Assembly (NCBI GenBank): GCA_007118445.1
Contig: SKRP01000163.1
Location: 1 to 14,121, forward strand
DNA: 14,121 nucleotides
Source: Natronohydrobacter sp.
GTDB lineage: Bacteria > Pseudomonadota > Alphaproteobacteria > Rhodobacterales > Rhodobacteraceae
Direction of reading: 5' to 3'
The notes beneath the pieces were generated by a model that was given only the letters and a program-made list of their open reading frames with translations, had not been told where the DNA came from and searched no databases. Shown here piece after piece: positions 5,523-12,969 of the stretch (positions within the stretch are counted from its first letter, which is position 1; each line of letters opens with the position of its first letter). The position numbers and the translations under genes are program-made.

Positions 5523-6869
5523 ATGTCCCAGAAACGCATTGCCATTATCGGCGCGGGCCCGTCCGGCCTGGCACAGCTGCGCGCCTTTCAATCCGCTGCC
5601 GCCAAGGGTGAAACCATCCCCGAGATTGTCTGCTTTGAAAAACAGGACAATTGGGGCGGGTTGTGGAATTACACCTGGCGCACGGGTCTGGACGAGAATG
5701 GCGAGCCGGTGCATTGCTCGATGTATCGCTATCTATGGTCGAACGGTCCCAAGGAAGGGCTGGAATTTGCCGATTATTCCTTTGAGGAGCATTTTGGCAA
5801 GCAGATCGCCTCTTACCCGCCGCGCGCGGTGCTGTTCGACTATATCGAGGGGCGTGTGAAAAAAGCCGGTGTGCGCGACTGGATCCGGTTCAGCACGGCA
5901 GTGCGTTGGGTTGACTATGATGACGATACAGGGCTGTTCACAGTGACTGTGCATGACCATGCGAAGGATCACGTCTATTCCGAGACTTTTGACCATGTGA
6001 TCGTCGCCTCGGGGCATTTTTCGGTGCCGAATGTGCCGCAATATCCGGGCTTCGAGAGCTTCAATGGCCGCGTATTGCACGCCCATGACTTCCGCGATGC
6101 GCGCGAGTTTGCGGGTAAGGACATTCTGGTGATGGGCGCGTCCTATTCGGCAGAGGATATCGGGTCGCAATGCTGGAAATATGGCGCGAAATCCATCACC
6201 TCCTGCTACCGCTCGGCGCCGATGGGATTCAAATGGCCCGCGAATTGGGAAGAGAAGCCCGCGCTTGACCGGGTTGAAGGGAACACGGCGCATTTCAGCG
6301 ATGGCAGCTCGAAAGAGATCGATGCGATCATCCTGTGCACCGGCTACAAGCATTTCTTCAACTTCCTGCCCGACGATCTGCGCCTGAAAACCGCCAACCG
6401 GCTGGCCACAGCGGATCTGTATAAGGGCGTGGTCTGGGTGCATAACCCGAAGATGTTCTATCTGGGGATGCAGGACCAGTGGTTCACCTTCAACATGTTC
6501 GACGCGCAAGCCTGGTGGGTGCGCGATGCGATCATGGGCAAGATCGAGATCCCCTCGGACAAGGATGTGCTGATCGCCGATGTGGAAGAGCGTGTCGCGC
6601 GCGAAGAAGCCAGCGATGACACGAAATATGCGATCCAGTATCAGGCAGAGTATATCAAGGAACTGATCGCGGAAACCGATTATCCGTCCTTCGATGTTGA
6701 TGGCGCAACCGATGCGTTCCTTGAATGGAAGACACATAAGTCCAAGGATATCATGGCGTTCCGTGACAATTGCTACCGTTCGGTCATTACCGGCAGCATG
6801 GCCCCTGTGCATCATACACCGTGGAAGGATGCGCTCGATGACAGTATGGAAAGCTATCTGCAGAACTGA
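5523..6869 (+). CDS. tmm: Trimethylamine monooxygenase (flavin-containing monooxygenase)
   Basis: 448-residue cytoplasmic FAD- and NADPH-dependent enzyme that oxidises trimethylamine to trimethylamine N-oxide in marine roseobacters and SAR11. FAD site GAGPSG at residues 10-15; FMO signature FNGRVLHAHDF at 180-190 (F-x-G-x3-H-x3-F); NADPH site GASYSAE at 205-211; and long stretches such as KQDNWGGLWNYTWRTGLDE, WFTFNMFDAQAWWVRD and MAPVHHTPWKDALDDS that are typical of Tmm rather than other FMOs. Length is as expected. A GGAG ribosome site lies 6 bases before the ATG. Transcribed alone, with a phased TTGG array upstream and a strong terminator behind. The usual partner genes tdm and tmoXWV are not in the window. 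Related activity on dimethyl sulfide is known for the family. Confidence 0.96.
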   Translation: MSQKRIAIIGAGPSGLAQLRAFQSAAAKGETIPEIVCFEKQDNWGGLWNYTWRTGLDENGEPVHCSMYRYLWSNGPKEGLEFADYSFEEHFGKQIASYPPRAVLFDYIEGRVKKAGVRDWIRFSTAVRWVDYDDDTGLFTVTVHDHAKDHVYSETFDHVIVASGHFSVPNVPQYPGFESFNGRVLHAHDFRDAREFAGKDILVMGASYSAEDIGSQCWKYGAKSITSCYRSAPMGFKWPANWEEKPALDRVEGNTAHFSDGSSKEIDAIILCTGYKHFFNFLPDDLRLKTANRLATADLYKGVVWVHNPKMFYLGMQDQWFTFNMFDAQAWWVRDAIMGKIEIPSDKDVLIADVEERVAREEASDDTKYAIQYQAEYIKELIAETDYPSFDVDGATDAFLEWKTHKSKDIMAFRDNCYRSVITGSMAPVHHTPWKDALDDSMESYLQN

Positions 6870-6892
6870 CGCAGGCCAGAGCGCAAGATGAA

Positions 6893-6924
6893 AAAGGCCC
6901 TGACCAGCGATGGTCAGGGCCTTT
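6893..6924. terminator. Bidirectional stem-loop terminator between tmm and cycA
   Basis: A perfect 13-bp stem, AAAGGCCCTGACC (6893-6905) with GGTCAGGGCCTTT (6912-6924), and a 6-base loop, between convergent genes. Read on the minus strand it is followed by TTTTTC, a good intrinsic terminator for cycA. Read on the plus strand only three T follow, so it is weaker but still likely for tmm. Confidence 0.9.
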
Positions 6925-6945
6925 GATCTGCGTCAGGGCTGCTGT

Positions 6946-7413
6946 TCAGCTGTCGGCTGCTGCTTCTTCCTCAGCGTCCTCGACTGCGCCGAACTGCGCG
7001 AGAAAGGCGATGATATTCTCTGCGGTCGCGTCGTCGCGCACGCGGAAGGACATCTGGCTGCGCGCGCGCCGGTTGTCGAGCGTATCACGCAGGAAGGTAT
7101 TCGGATCAAGCAGGTATGGAACCATGTTTTCGGTGTCCCAGACCAGCCCGGCCTCACCTGCTTCGACCAGTGAGCCGCCATAGCGGAAATCCTCGGTGCC
7201 CGCCTGACGCCCGACCACCCCATAGAGGTTGGGGCCTGTGCGGACATTGGGGCGTCCGGCCAGCACTTCGCCTTCGCTGTCTATGACATTGTGGCAGTTC
7301 TGGCACTGGCTCTGGAACGCGCTGGCCCCGGCTTCGATATCGCCCGCCTGTGCTGCAGAAGCAGACATGGCAAGCGCGGCTGCGACAAATGCGGCGCGTG
7401 GTATCATGGTCAT
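6946..7413 (-). CDS. cycA: Cytochrome c2
   Basis: 155-residue exported class I cytochrome c that carries electrons in the periplasm from the cytochrome bc1 complex back to the photosynthetic reaction centre. A signal peptide with AAALAMSASA core and AQA|GD cleavage after about residue 23 is followed by the haem site CQNCH (37-41), the c2-type GPNLYGVVGR (60-69) and a Met ligand at M121 in RSQMSF. The ATG at 7413 is chosen because GGGAGG lies 8 bases before it and the signal peptide begins there; a longer open frame to 7527 runs into hemA. The C-terminus ends in a very acidic tail (EDAEEEAAADS) after the last helix, not seen in Rhodobacter capsulatus c2. Last gene of the photosynthesis cluster, 67 bases behind hemA as in Rhodobacter. 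A membrane or soluble c551-like relative is a less likely name. Confidence 0.92.
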   Translation of the reverse strand: MTMIPRAAFVAAALAMSASAAQAGDIEAGASAFQSQCQNCHNVIDSEGEVLAGRPNVRTGPNLYGVVGRQAGTEDFRYGGSLVEAGEAGLVWDTENMVPYLLDPNTFLRDTLDNRRARSQMSFRVRDDATAENIIAFLAQFGAVEDAEEEAAADS

Positions 7414-7421
7414 TCTTGTGG

Positions 7422-7427
7422 CCTCCC
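7422..7427 (-). promoter_or_regulatory. Ribosome binding site deciding the cycA start
   Basis: GGGAGG on the minus strand, 8 bases before the ATG at 7413. It favours this start over the ATG at 7407 and over any start inside hemA. Confidence 0.75.
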
Positions 7428-7440
7428 GATTATTGGCACC

Positions 7441-7472
7441 CTGATAGCTGTCCTGTTTGCGCGATTTGTCAA
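7441..7472 (-). promoter_or_regulatory. Possible cycA promoter
   Basis: A consensus -35 box TTGACA on the minus strand (7472-7467) lies just behind the hemA stop, with TATCAG (7446-7441) as possible -10. The 20-base spacer is longer than usual, so this is weak. A separate cycA promoter would make sense because cytochrome c2 is also used in respiration. Confidence 0.3.
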
Positions 7473-7480
7473 GACACAGG

Positions 7481-8692
7481 TCACGCAACAGCATGTGCAA
7501 GAGCACATTGCTGCCAGAGCGAGGCAAGCGCTGTTACCAGATGGTCCATATCCGCATCCGAATGCAGCGGCCCCGGCGTGATGCGCAACCGCTCGGTGCC
7601 CTTGGGCACTGTCGGATAGTTGATCGGCTGCACATAGATGCCCCAATCCTGCATCAGGATATCCGAGATCATGCGGCATTTCACCGGATCCCCGATCATG
7701 ACCGGAATGATATGGCTGTCATTGGGTAGATGCGGGATGCCCTTTGCATCCAGTTTCGCGCGCAACCGGGCCACCCGCTCATGCTGGGCAATGCGCTCGG
7801 CCTGAGAATGCTTCAGATGCCGGACCGAAGCTGTTGCGGCAGCTGCGCAGGCCGGGGGCAAGGCGGTTGTGAAGATGAAGCCCGACGCGAAGGAACGCAC
7901 GAAATCGCATAGCGCCTCCGAGCCGGTAATATAGCCACCCATGACACCATATGCCTTGCCCAGGGTGCCCTCGATCAGCGTGATGCGATCAGCAAGGCCC
8001 CGCTCTTCAGAGATACCACCACCGCGCGGGCCATACATGCCGACTGCGTGGACCTCATCGAGATAGGTCATCGCGCCATGGGCTTCGGCCACCTCAACGA
8101 TTTCGCGCATCGGGCAGATATCGCCATCCATCGAATAGACCGATTCAAAGGCCACGATCTTGGGGCGGTCGCCCACCGCTTTCATTTTGCGGTCCAGATC
8201 GCGCCAGTCATTATGTTTCCAGAGCACCTTGTCGGCGCGGGAATGGCGGATGCCCTCGATCATGCTGGCATGGTTCTTTTCATCCGACAGGATCACGGCA
8301 TTCGGGATCCGCGCGCCCAGTGTCGAGAGCGCGGCCCAGTTCGAGACATAGCCCGATGTGAAGAGCAGCGCCGATTCCTTGCCATGCAGATCGGCCATTT
8401 CCTTTTCGAGCAGCCGGTGCATGTGGTTGTTGCCCGAGATATTGCGCGTGCCGCCTGCACCTGTGCCGCAGCTTTGTACCGCATCGACCATGGTCTGGAC
8501 GACATCTGCGTGATGGCCCATGCCCAGATAATCATTGGAACACCAGACCGTGACTTCCTGCACAGTGTCGCCAACGAAGCGCTTGACCTTGGGGAAACTG
8601 CCGCATTGGCGTTCGACCTCGGCAAAGATGCGATAATTGCCATCGCTCTTGAGCCCGTCCAACGCTTGGGTGAAATGTTGATCAAAGTCCAT
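7481..8692 (-). CDS. hemA: 5-aminolevulinate synthase
   Basis: 403-residue pyridoxal-phosphate enzyme that condenses glycine with succinyl-CoA to 5-aminolevulinate, the first step of haem and bacteriochlorophyll synthesis in alphaproteobacteria. Typical marks: CSNDYLGMG (51-59), GTGAGGTRNISGNNHMH (76-92), the PLP-binding YLDEVHAVGMYG (210-221, D212 and H215) and the cofactor lysine K246 in GTLGKAYG. Length matches the Rhodobacter enzyme. A GAGGGG ribosome site precedes the ATG at 8692 by 7 bases. It lies 27 bases behind puhE, which ties tetrapyrrole supply to expression of the photosynthesis cluster. Organisms of this group often have a second copy (hemT or another hemA) elsewhere. Confidence 0.97.
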   Translation of the reverse strand: MDFDQHFTQALDGLKSDGNYRIFAEVERQCGSFPKVKRFVGDTVQEVTVWCSNDYLGMGHHADVVQTMVDAVQSCGTGAGGTRNISGNNHMHRLLEKEMADLHGKESALLFTSGYVSNWAALSTLGARIPNAVILSDEKNHASMIEGIRHSRADKVLWKHNDWRDLDRKMKAVGDRPKIVAFESVYSMDGDICPMREIVEVAEAHGAMTYLDEVHAVGMYGPRGGGISEERGLADRITLIEGTLGKAYGVMGGYITGSEALCDFVRSFASGFIFTTALPPACAAAATASVRHLKHSQAERIAQHERVARLRAKLDAKGIPHLPNDSHIIPVMIGDPVKCRMISDILMQDWGIYVQPINYPTVPKGTERLRITPGPLHSDADMDHLVTALASLWQQCALAHAVA

Positions 8693-8719
8693 TGGGATCC
8701 CCTCGGTTCTTCTTCGTGG

Positions 8720-9520
8720 TCATGTTTTCGGGTGTTTGGAAGCTTGCGCCGGGATCATCCAGCGCCAGAGTTTGTCGTCGCGCACGCGCCACACCATGAA
8801 CCAGTGTTCCAGAAGGGCGAGGGCGGTGAGCATCGCAAGCAATGTGAAGCCGATGATGGCACCTTGATCCGCGGCCATATATGCGCGCCAGAGGCGTTCG
8901 AGAAAGCAGCCCACAGCCAGTGCAAGCAGGGTTACCGAGAGCGGGAAGAAGCCGCTGACCGGACCCTGGCGGAAATAGCTGGACAGATGCGAAAGCGGTT
9001 TGGGCAGGAAATCCGTGTTGATGCGCGGCACGCCAAGGAACAGGTTCAGCTTGGCCGAGATGCGCGCGAGAAAGAGGACCAGGAAGGTCCAGAGCGCAAA
9101 GGCGTTCTCGGCCCCGATCGAGGCGGCAATGAGCGCGCACAGGATCGCGAGCAGCAGGAACTCATGCCACGCGACGGTGCGGAAAGCAGCCCAGAATCGC
9201 TCTTGCGGGTCCAGTGCGGGGGGGCAGGGGGCATTGTTCGGGCCAGTGATGATGCCTGACAGAAACGCGAGTTCGACCCAGCCCCAGAGCGCAAGCGCCG
9301 ACAGGAAAGCCAGCCAGACATTCTGCGGGCTGGCCTCGCCCAGCGTGGCATTGACGCCCAGCGCGCCGATGGCGAGCAGCGGAAGCGAGAGCAGGACCGA
9401 CCAGATATGCTGATCCGGGCCACCTTTGTCGGCGCTATGAACGCGCCACAGCAGAATGCCGGTCGCGAACCACCACAGGAAGAGCGCAGCAAGTGCAGCT
9501 ATCCAGGGCGTCTCGAACAT
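8720..9520 (-). CDS. puhE: Photosynthetic complex assembly protein PuhE
   Basis: 266-residue inner-membrane protein of the PuhE family (putative photosynthetic complex assembly protein 2), with about seven hydrophobic segments starting at residue 7. Conserved features include WWFATGILLW near the N-terminus, WGWVELAFLSGIITGP, the HEF motif after RTVAW, the KLNLFLGVPRINTDFLP loop and ALLEHWFMVWRV at the end. In Rhodobacter capsulatus PuhE affects bacteriochlorophyll production and reaction-centre/LH1 levels; its biochemical role is not settled. AGGAG lies 8 bases before the ATG. Located between acsF and hemA, the position conserved in relatives. The gap to acsF holds a palindromic repeat that may reduce read-through. 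Confidence 0.93.
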   Translation of the reverse strand: MFETPWIAALAALFLWWFATGILLWRVHSADKGGPDQHIWSVLLSLPLLAIGALGVNATLGEASPQNVWLAFLSALALWGWVELAFLSGIITGPNNAPCPPALDPQERFWAAFRTVAWHEFLLLAILCALIAASIGAENAFALWTFLVLFLARISAKLNLFLGVPRINTDFLPKPLSHLSSYFRQGPVSGFFPLSVTLLALAVGCFLERLWRAYMAADQGAIIGFTLLAMLTALALLEHWFMVWRVRDDKLWRWMIPAQASKHPKT

Positions 9521-9543
9521 GGGCAGGTCTCCTGTGGGTTGGG

Positions 9544-9572
9544 GTAAGGTGCGTGGTCACCACGCACCCTAC
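9544..9572 (+). repeat. Dispersed palindromic repeat, copy 2
   Basis: Arms GTAAGGTGCGTGG and CCACGCACCCTAC with spacer tca, identical in both arms to the copy at 4027-4056. It sits in the 55-base gap between the acsF stop (9576) and the puhE start (9520), 3 bases past the acsF stop codon. In the acsF transcript it would fold into a strong hairpin without a U-run, so partial termination or protection of the acsF 3' end is more likely than a full stop. Confidence 0.8.
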
Positions 9573-9575
9573 AGT

Positions 9576-10670
9576 TCAGTAAGCGGGTTCCAGACGCACC
9601 GATGCGGGCGGCGTGCTTTTCTTGACCGGGATGGTGTAGAGGCTCGCAAAGGCCAGCGCTGCGGAACTCATTGCGCCGAGCTTCGCCAGCCTGCCGCCAA
9701 GCCCGCCCTGTTTCTCGGCTGCTTCCATCTTGCGGAACGCGCGTTCCATCCGCTTGAGGTTCGGCATCCAGCGCGGATGGTCGATATCCAGCTCCATCGG
9801 AAAGACCTGTTTCGCGATCTCGGATGTCTTGCGGAACACTTCCTGATCATACCAGTCGATATCGACGCCAAGCGCTTCATGAAACGCAGGCCGCGCATGG
9901 TCGCGCACATACATCGTCGAATAAACGGCGGTCAGGAAGAACCGGATCCACAGCTTGTTGGCGAAACTCTCTGTCAGCTTGGGGTCAGTGCGCATCAAGA
10001 GCGCGAAGGCTTCCCCATGGCTGAACTCATCGTTGCACCATTCGCGGAACCATTTGAAGATCGGGTGGAAGCGCTTCTCGGGGTTCGCCTCAAGATGGCG
10101 ATAGATCGTTATATAGCGCGCATAGCCGATCTTTTCCGACAGATATGTGGCGTAATAGATGAATTTCGGCCGGAAATAGGTGTATTTCTTGGCCTTGGTC
10201 AGAAAGCCCAGATTCACCGCCACACCGGCTTCGCGCAGCGCGTCATTGATGAAACCGGCATGCCGCGCCTCGTCGCGGGCCATGTAGTTGAACAGCTCGC
10301 AAATGTCAGGATTTTGGCCCCTGCGCTTCATTTCCTTGTAGAGCACGCAGCCCGAAAACTCGGCAGTGCAGCTCGACACCAGAAAGTCGATGAATTCGCG
10401 CTTCAGCTTGGGCTCCATATTGTCCCAATCGACCTTGTCCCAATCGGCATTCTTCTTGAAATGGCCCTTGTTGGGGTCCGATTTCATCTGCCCGATCAGC
10501 TTGTCCCATTCCTCGCGCACAGGGGTCACGTCGATACGGTCCAGCTCGTCGAAATCAGTGGTGTAGAAACGCGGGTTCAGCAGAGTCGATTCCTGCGCCA
10601 TGGCATCCGTGTCGAAACGGTCGCCAATTTCGGCCGCGAGTTCTTCATGGGTGGTGGCATGCATGTTCAT
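9576..10670 (-). CDS. acsF: Oxygen-dependent Mg-protoporphyrin IX monomethyl ester cyclase
   Basis: 364-residue diiron enzyme that forms the fifth (E) ring of bacteriochlorophyll, turning Mg-protoporphyrin IX monomethyl ester into divinyl protochlorophyllide with O2. The ferritin-like iron ligands are visible: E104 in TAEFSGC, D133-E134-x2-H137 in MARDEARHAGF, and EWCNDEFSHGEAF with E215, H218 and E220. The family-typical LNPRFYTTDFDELD lies at 31-44. The ATG at 10670 overlaps the bciE stop as ATGA and has AGGAG 10 bases upstream; an ATG two codons later is possible. Alphaproteobacterial AcsF needs BciE for activity, and that gene lies directly before it. Requiring O2, it marks an aerobic or facultative phototroph. 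An anaerobic bchE, if present, is elsewhere. Confidence 0.97.
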   Translation of the reverse strand: MNMHATTHEELAAEIGDRFDTDAMAQESTLLNPRFYTTDFDELDRIDVTPVREEWDKLIGQMKSDPNKGHFKKNADWDKVDWDNMEPKLKREFIDFLVSSCTAEFSGCVLYKEMKRRGQNPDICELFNYMARDEARHAGFINDALREAGVAVNLGFLTKAKKYTYFRPKFIYYATYLSEKIGYARYITIYRHLEANPEKRFHPIFKWFREWCNDEFSHGEAFALLMRTDPKLTESFANKLWIRFFLTAVYSTMYVRDHARPAFHEALGVDIDWYDQEVFRKTSEIAKQVFPMELDIDHPRWMPNLKRMERAFRKMEAAEKQGGLGGRLAKLGAMSSAALAFASLYTIPVKKSTPPASVRLEPAY

Positions 10671-10963
10671 ACGCTCATCTCCTCTGAGAAAGAGAATTCA
10701 CAGAGTTCCATGAATTCCAAATCGCCCGTCATCCGCGTCCAGAGCCGTTCCAGCGCGTTCGCGCGGGTGATCGTGGCGGTGCGGTCCTCGCTGATGACCT
10801 CGCCCCAGGCCGCCAATACGGGCGGGCCCTGGACGAGCACTTCATCACCGGGATGCACGACCGAGCCATCATTGAAACGGACATGGGCGTGCAGGGCTTC
10901 AAAACGGTGCGACACTTCGACAGTGCAGGGCACCTGTTCGACCTTTCGAGAGAAGAGTGACAT
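10667..10963 (-). CDS. bciE: BciE, small auxiliary subunit of the aerobic cyclase
   Basis: 98-residue soluble protein. I identify it chiefly by position: in Rhodobacter sphaeroides the small gene directly upstream of acsF in the puh operon encodes BciE, shown to be needed by the alphaproteobacterial AcsF-type cyclase. The sequence has no catalytic motif that I recognise. It begins MSLFSRKVEQVPCTVEVSHRF, contains a short beta-rich core (VRFNDGSVVHPGDEVLV, residues about 28-44) and an acidic end (ELCEFSFSEE). Its stop codon overlaps the acsF start by four bases (ATGA), implying translational coupling and fixed stoichiometry. AAGGGA lies 7 bases before the ATG at 10963. The 29-base gap to puhC is T-rich on the plus strand. 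Confidence 0.85.
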   Translation of the reverse strand: MSLFSRKVEQVPCTVEVSHRFEALHAHVRFNDGSVVHPGDEVLVQGPPVLAAWGEVISEDRTATITRANALERLWTRMTGDLEFMELCEFSFSEEMSV

Positions 10964-10992
10964 TGGTTTTTCCCTTGGTTTTTTGTGTTTGT

Positions 10993-11460
10993 TCAGTTCA
11001 TTGTTTTCAGCAGCCGTTCGAATGCGGCCTGGTTGTCCCCGCCGAACTGCGACAGCTCGACACGGTATTCGGTGAGTGGATCGACAGCGGCCAGACGGCC
11101 ATTCTCGAAACGCACGATTTCCAGCGGCAGCGCCGGGTCGATGCCGTGACGCCGGCGCATGGTCATCAGTCCATTCTGGATGACTGTGACAAAGCCGCCA
11201 TGCGCCATATCGGCGATCAGGTTGCCCTCGGCATCCAGAACGGTGACGGCCTGAGCATCATTGCCGACCAGACTTATGGTCCAGCTTTCAGCCACGGCAC
11301 CATTATCGGGCACCGCGACACGCGGGCGCTCGGTCATACTGGCATAGCCCACCAGCAGCAGTGCTGCGACCGGCAGGGCGAACATGGCCCGCACCAGACC
11401 GATGGGGATCATGTCGTTATTGTCAGTGCGCTTGAAATTCGGGGAAGGTTGCATTGCCAT
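10993..11460 (-). CDS. puhC: Photosynthetic complex assembly protein PuhC
   Basis: 155-residue membrane-anchored protein of the PuhC family, required for normal reaction-centre/LH1 assembly and organisation in Rhodobacter. A charged N-terminus of about 20 residues is followed by one transmembrane helix (about 22-41, LVRAMFALPVAALLLVGYAS) and a periplasmic domain with the family-typical ADMAHGGFVTVIQNGLMTMRRRHG stretch and LTEYRVELSQFGGDN near the end. The ATG at 11460 is fixed by a perfect AAGGAGG 7 bases upstream. Twelve bases separate it from puhB, so the two are surely co-transcribed. Confidence 0.93.
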   Translation of the reverse strand: MAMQPSPNFKRTDNNDMIPIGLVRAMFALPVAALLLVGYASMTERPRVAVPDNGAVAESWTISLVGNDAQAVTVLDAEGNLIADMAHGGFVTVIQNGLMTMRRRHGIDPALPLEIVRFENGRLAAVDPLTEYRVELSQFGGDNQAAFERLLKTMN

Positions 11461-11472
11461 AACAAGACCTCC

Positions 11473-12111
11473 TTATTCGGCAGCGACCAGATCGCCCGCA
11501 GGCGTGCTCTGGCGTTCAAGAACAGGTTGTGCGAGCCGCGTTTCCGCCGCTTCCGCGATGATTTCGGCGACGCGGGCCGCATCCGGGATGGCGCGCAGCG
11601 CGGGCTTGGTCACCCGCACATGGCCGGGGCGGCAATGCGGCCAGAGGATCAGATAGGAAAACTTGGTCTCGCCCAGAGTTTCCAGCGCGATCGTCCCTGT
11701 GCCATTGCGGCGCGTGGTCAGGTCGGCGCGGGCGATCTGGCGGAAGGGCAGGTTGAGCGTGACGGTCAGCGCAGCCCCGATCCGCATTGCCACGCGGGCC
11801 GAGGTCACAGTGTAGACGGTCGTGCGCGCGACCACAGTGGCCAGCGCGAAGATCACCGCCATCGCGGCCAGCCACAGCCCGACATAGGGAAGCCCGAAAG
11901 CCACCGCGCCTGCAAGCCCCGCATCAGCCGCGCCCACAGAGGCGCGCCAGGCGACGATCACAACGAAATAGGCGGTGATCCAGGTGATCTTGAACGATTC
12001 CCGCGCGAGCGCGAAAATGTCAGGCCGACCCTGCCACAGGATGATCTCATGTTCCGGGGGCCGTTCCGGCAATCCCTCCACGGGTTCAAAGGCGAAATCA
12101 TCATGTGACAT
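11473..12111 (-). CDS. puhB: Reaction-centre assembly protein PuhB
   Basis: 212-residue inner-membrane protein with a PH-like domain; in Rhodobacter capsulatus PuhB helps assemble the reaction centre and secondarily LH1. The N-terminus has EGLPERPPEHEIILWQGRP (about 12-30), typical of the family; two long hydrophobic stretches lie at about 43-62 and 64-95; then a YTVTSARVAMRIGAAL repeat-like beta region, LPFRQIARADL and LWPHCRPGHVRVTKPALRAIPD near the C-terminus. AAGGAA lies 7 bases before the ATG. Between puhA (44 bases) and puhC (12 bases). Confidence 0.94.
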   Translation of the reverse strand: MSHDDFAFEPVEGLPERPPEHEIILWQGRPDIFALARESFKITWITAYFVVIVAWRASVGAADAGLAGAVAFGLPYVGLWLAAMAVIFALATVVARTTVYTVTSARVAMRIGAALTVTLNLPFRQIARADLTTRRNGTGTIALETLGETKFSYLILWPHCRPGHVRVTKPALRAIPDAARVAEIIAEAAETRLAQPVLERQSTPAGDLVAAE

Positions 12112-12155
12112 GGGTCGGTTCCTTGTTTTTTATGGTCGTATGGTCAGCCGGTCAT

Positions 12156-12950
12156 TCATGCCGGTTCTGACAGGGCTTTCGAGAGCGCTTTCCACTCTGA
12201 CGCGCGCTTGTCGGCCGTGTAGAGATAGCCGCCCGCGACATAGGCCGAGACCTTCTCTTCCTCGAGCTTGGTGATCTGCGCATCTGACGCGATGGTCGGG
12301 ATGTCCCTGAAGCTTTCGCTGTCCAGCGCATTGACGATCACGCGGTCGGATTTGATCTTGACCATAGGCATCGGCACCATCCGCTTGCCACCATCATCGA
12401 GCGTGACTTCCAGGTAGCGAACCAGCTGTTCGGGCACATCGACCCACATATCGCTGACCTTGCCGGGGCTCTTGCGGTCATGGCAGATGATCGGCAGACC
12501 GCGCGGATCACGGCCCGCAGCGACCGAAAACTCGCCGAGTTTCGCCATGGGCTGGATCTTGGCATGGCCGTGGCCATCAAGCTCGGCCTCATCGCGGCGC
12601 GCGGACCAGGATGCCGGGCCAACCCCGTCTTTCAGCGCGTTGCCGGTTGGCGCGAAGGGGAAGCCCGTCCCGCCCGAGGTCGGTGCCAGCGCCAGATCGC
12701 GGGTTTCGCGCTCATGATCGGGCGCTTTGTATTCGCCCCGGCCATGCGGCAGGATGAAGGTCTTGGGCTCCGGCGTCGAGAGGTTCGAGCTGGTCAGCGT
12801 GCCGTCTTCGTTCTCCAGCGGATAGCCTTCGCGCTGGTTCTCGCGCTGGATGTAGTAGATCAGCCCGGCAAAGAAGAGCCAGAACATATAGAGCGAGATC
12901 AGTGCCAGATCGAAATTGCCGAAGAAAATCCAGCCATATGGGGCATCCAT
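12156..12950 (-). CDS. puhA: Photosynthetic reaction centre H subunit
   Basis: 264-residue H chain that caps the L-M core on the cytoplasmic side and shapes proton delivery to the secondary quinone. A short periplasmic N-terminus is followed by a single transmembrane helix at about 12-34 (DLALISLYMFWLFFAGLIYYIQRE) and the cytoplasmic beta-rich domain. Typical marks are EGYPLE after the helix, KTFILPHGRG, the PMPMVKIKSDRVIVNAL region and a LEEEKVSAYVAGGYLYT end. Length is within the family range. AAGGAGG lies 7 bases before the ATG, implying strong translation, as expected for a structural protein. It starts 19 bases after lhaA, whose transcript usually includes puhA. Confidence 0.97.
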   Translation of the reverse strand: MDAPYGWIFFGNFDLALISLYMFWLFFAGLIYYIQRENQREGYPLENEDGTLTSSNLSTPEPKTFILPHGRGEYKAPDHERETRDLALAPTSGGTGFPFAPTGNALKDGVGPASWSARRDEAELDGHGHAKIQPMAKLGEFSVAAGRDPRGLPIICHDRKSPGKVSDMWVDVPEQLVRYLEVTLDDGGKRMVPMPMVKIKSDRVIVNALDSESFRDIPTIASDAQITKLEEEKVSAYVAGGYLYTADKRASEWKALSKALSEPA

Positions 12951-12969
12951 GAGGTGTCCTCCTTGAGGG

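Noticed and set aside
8048..9259. Plus-strand open frame of 403 codons crossing hemA and puhE
   Set aside because: Antisense to two well-identified genes, and spans their junction.
9456..11075. Plus-strand open frame of 539 codons opposite acsF and bciE
   Set aside because: The longest open frame in the window, but it is antisense to AcsF with clear diiron ligands. Long antisense frames are usual in high-GC genomes.
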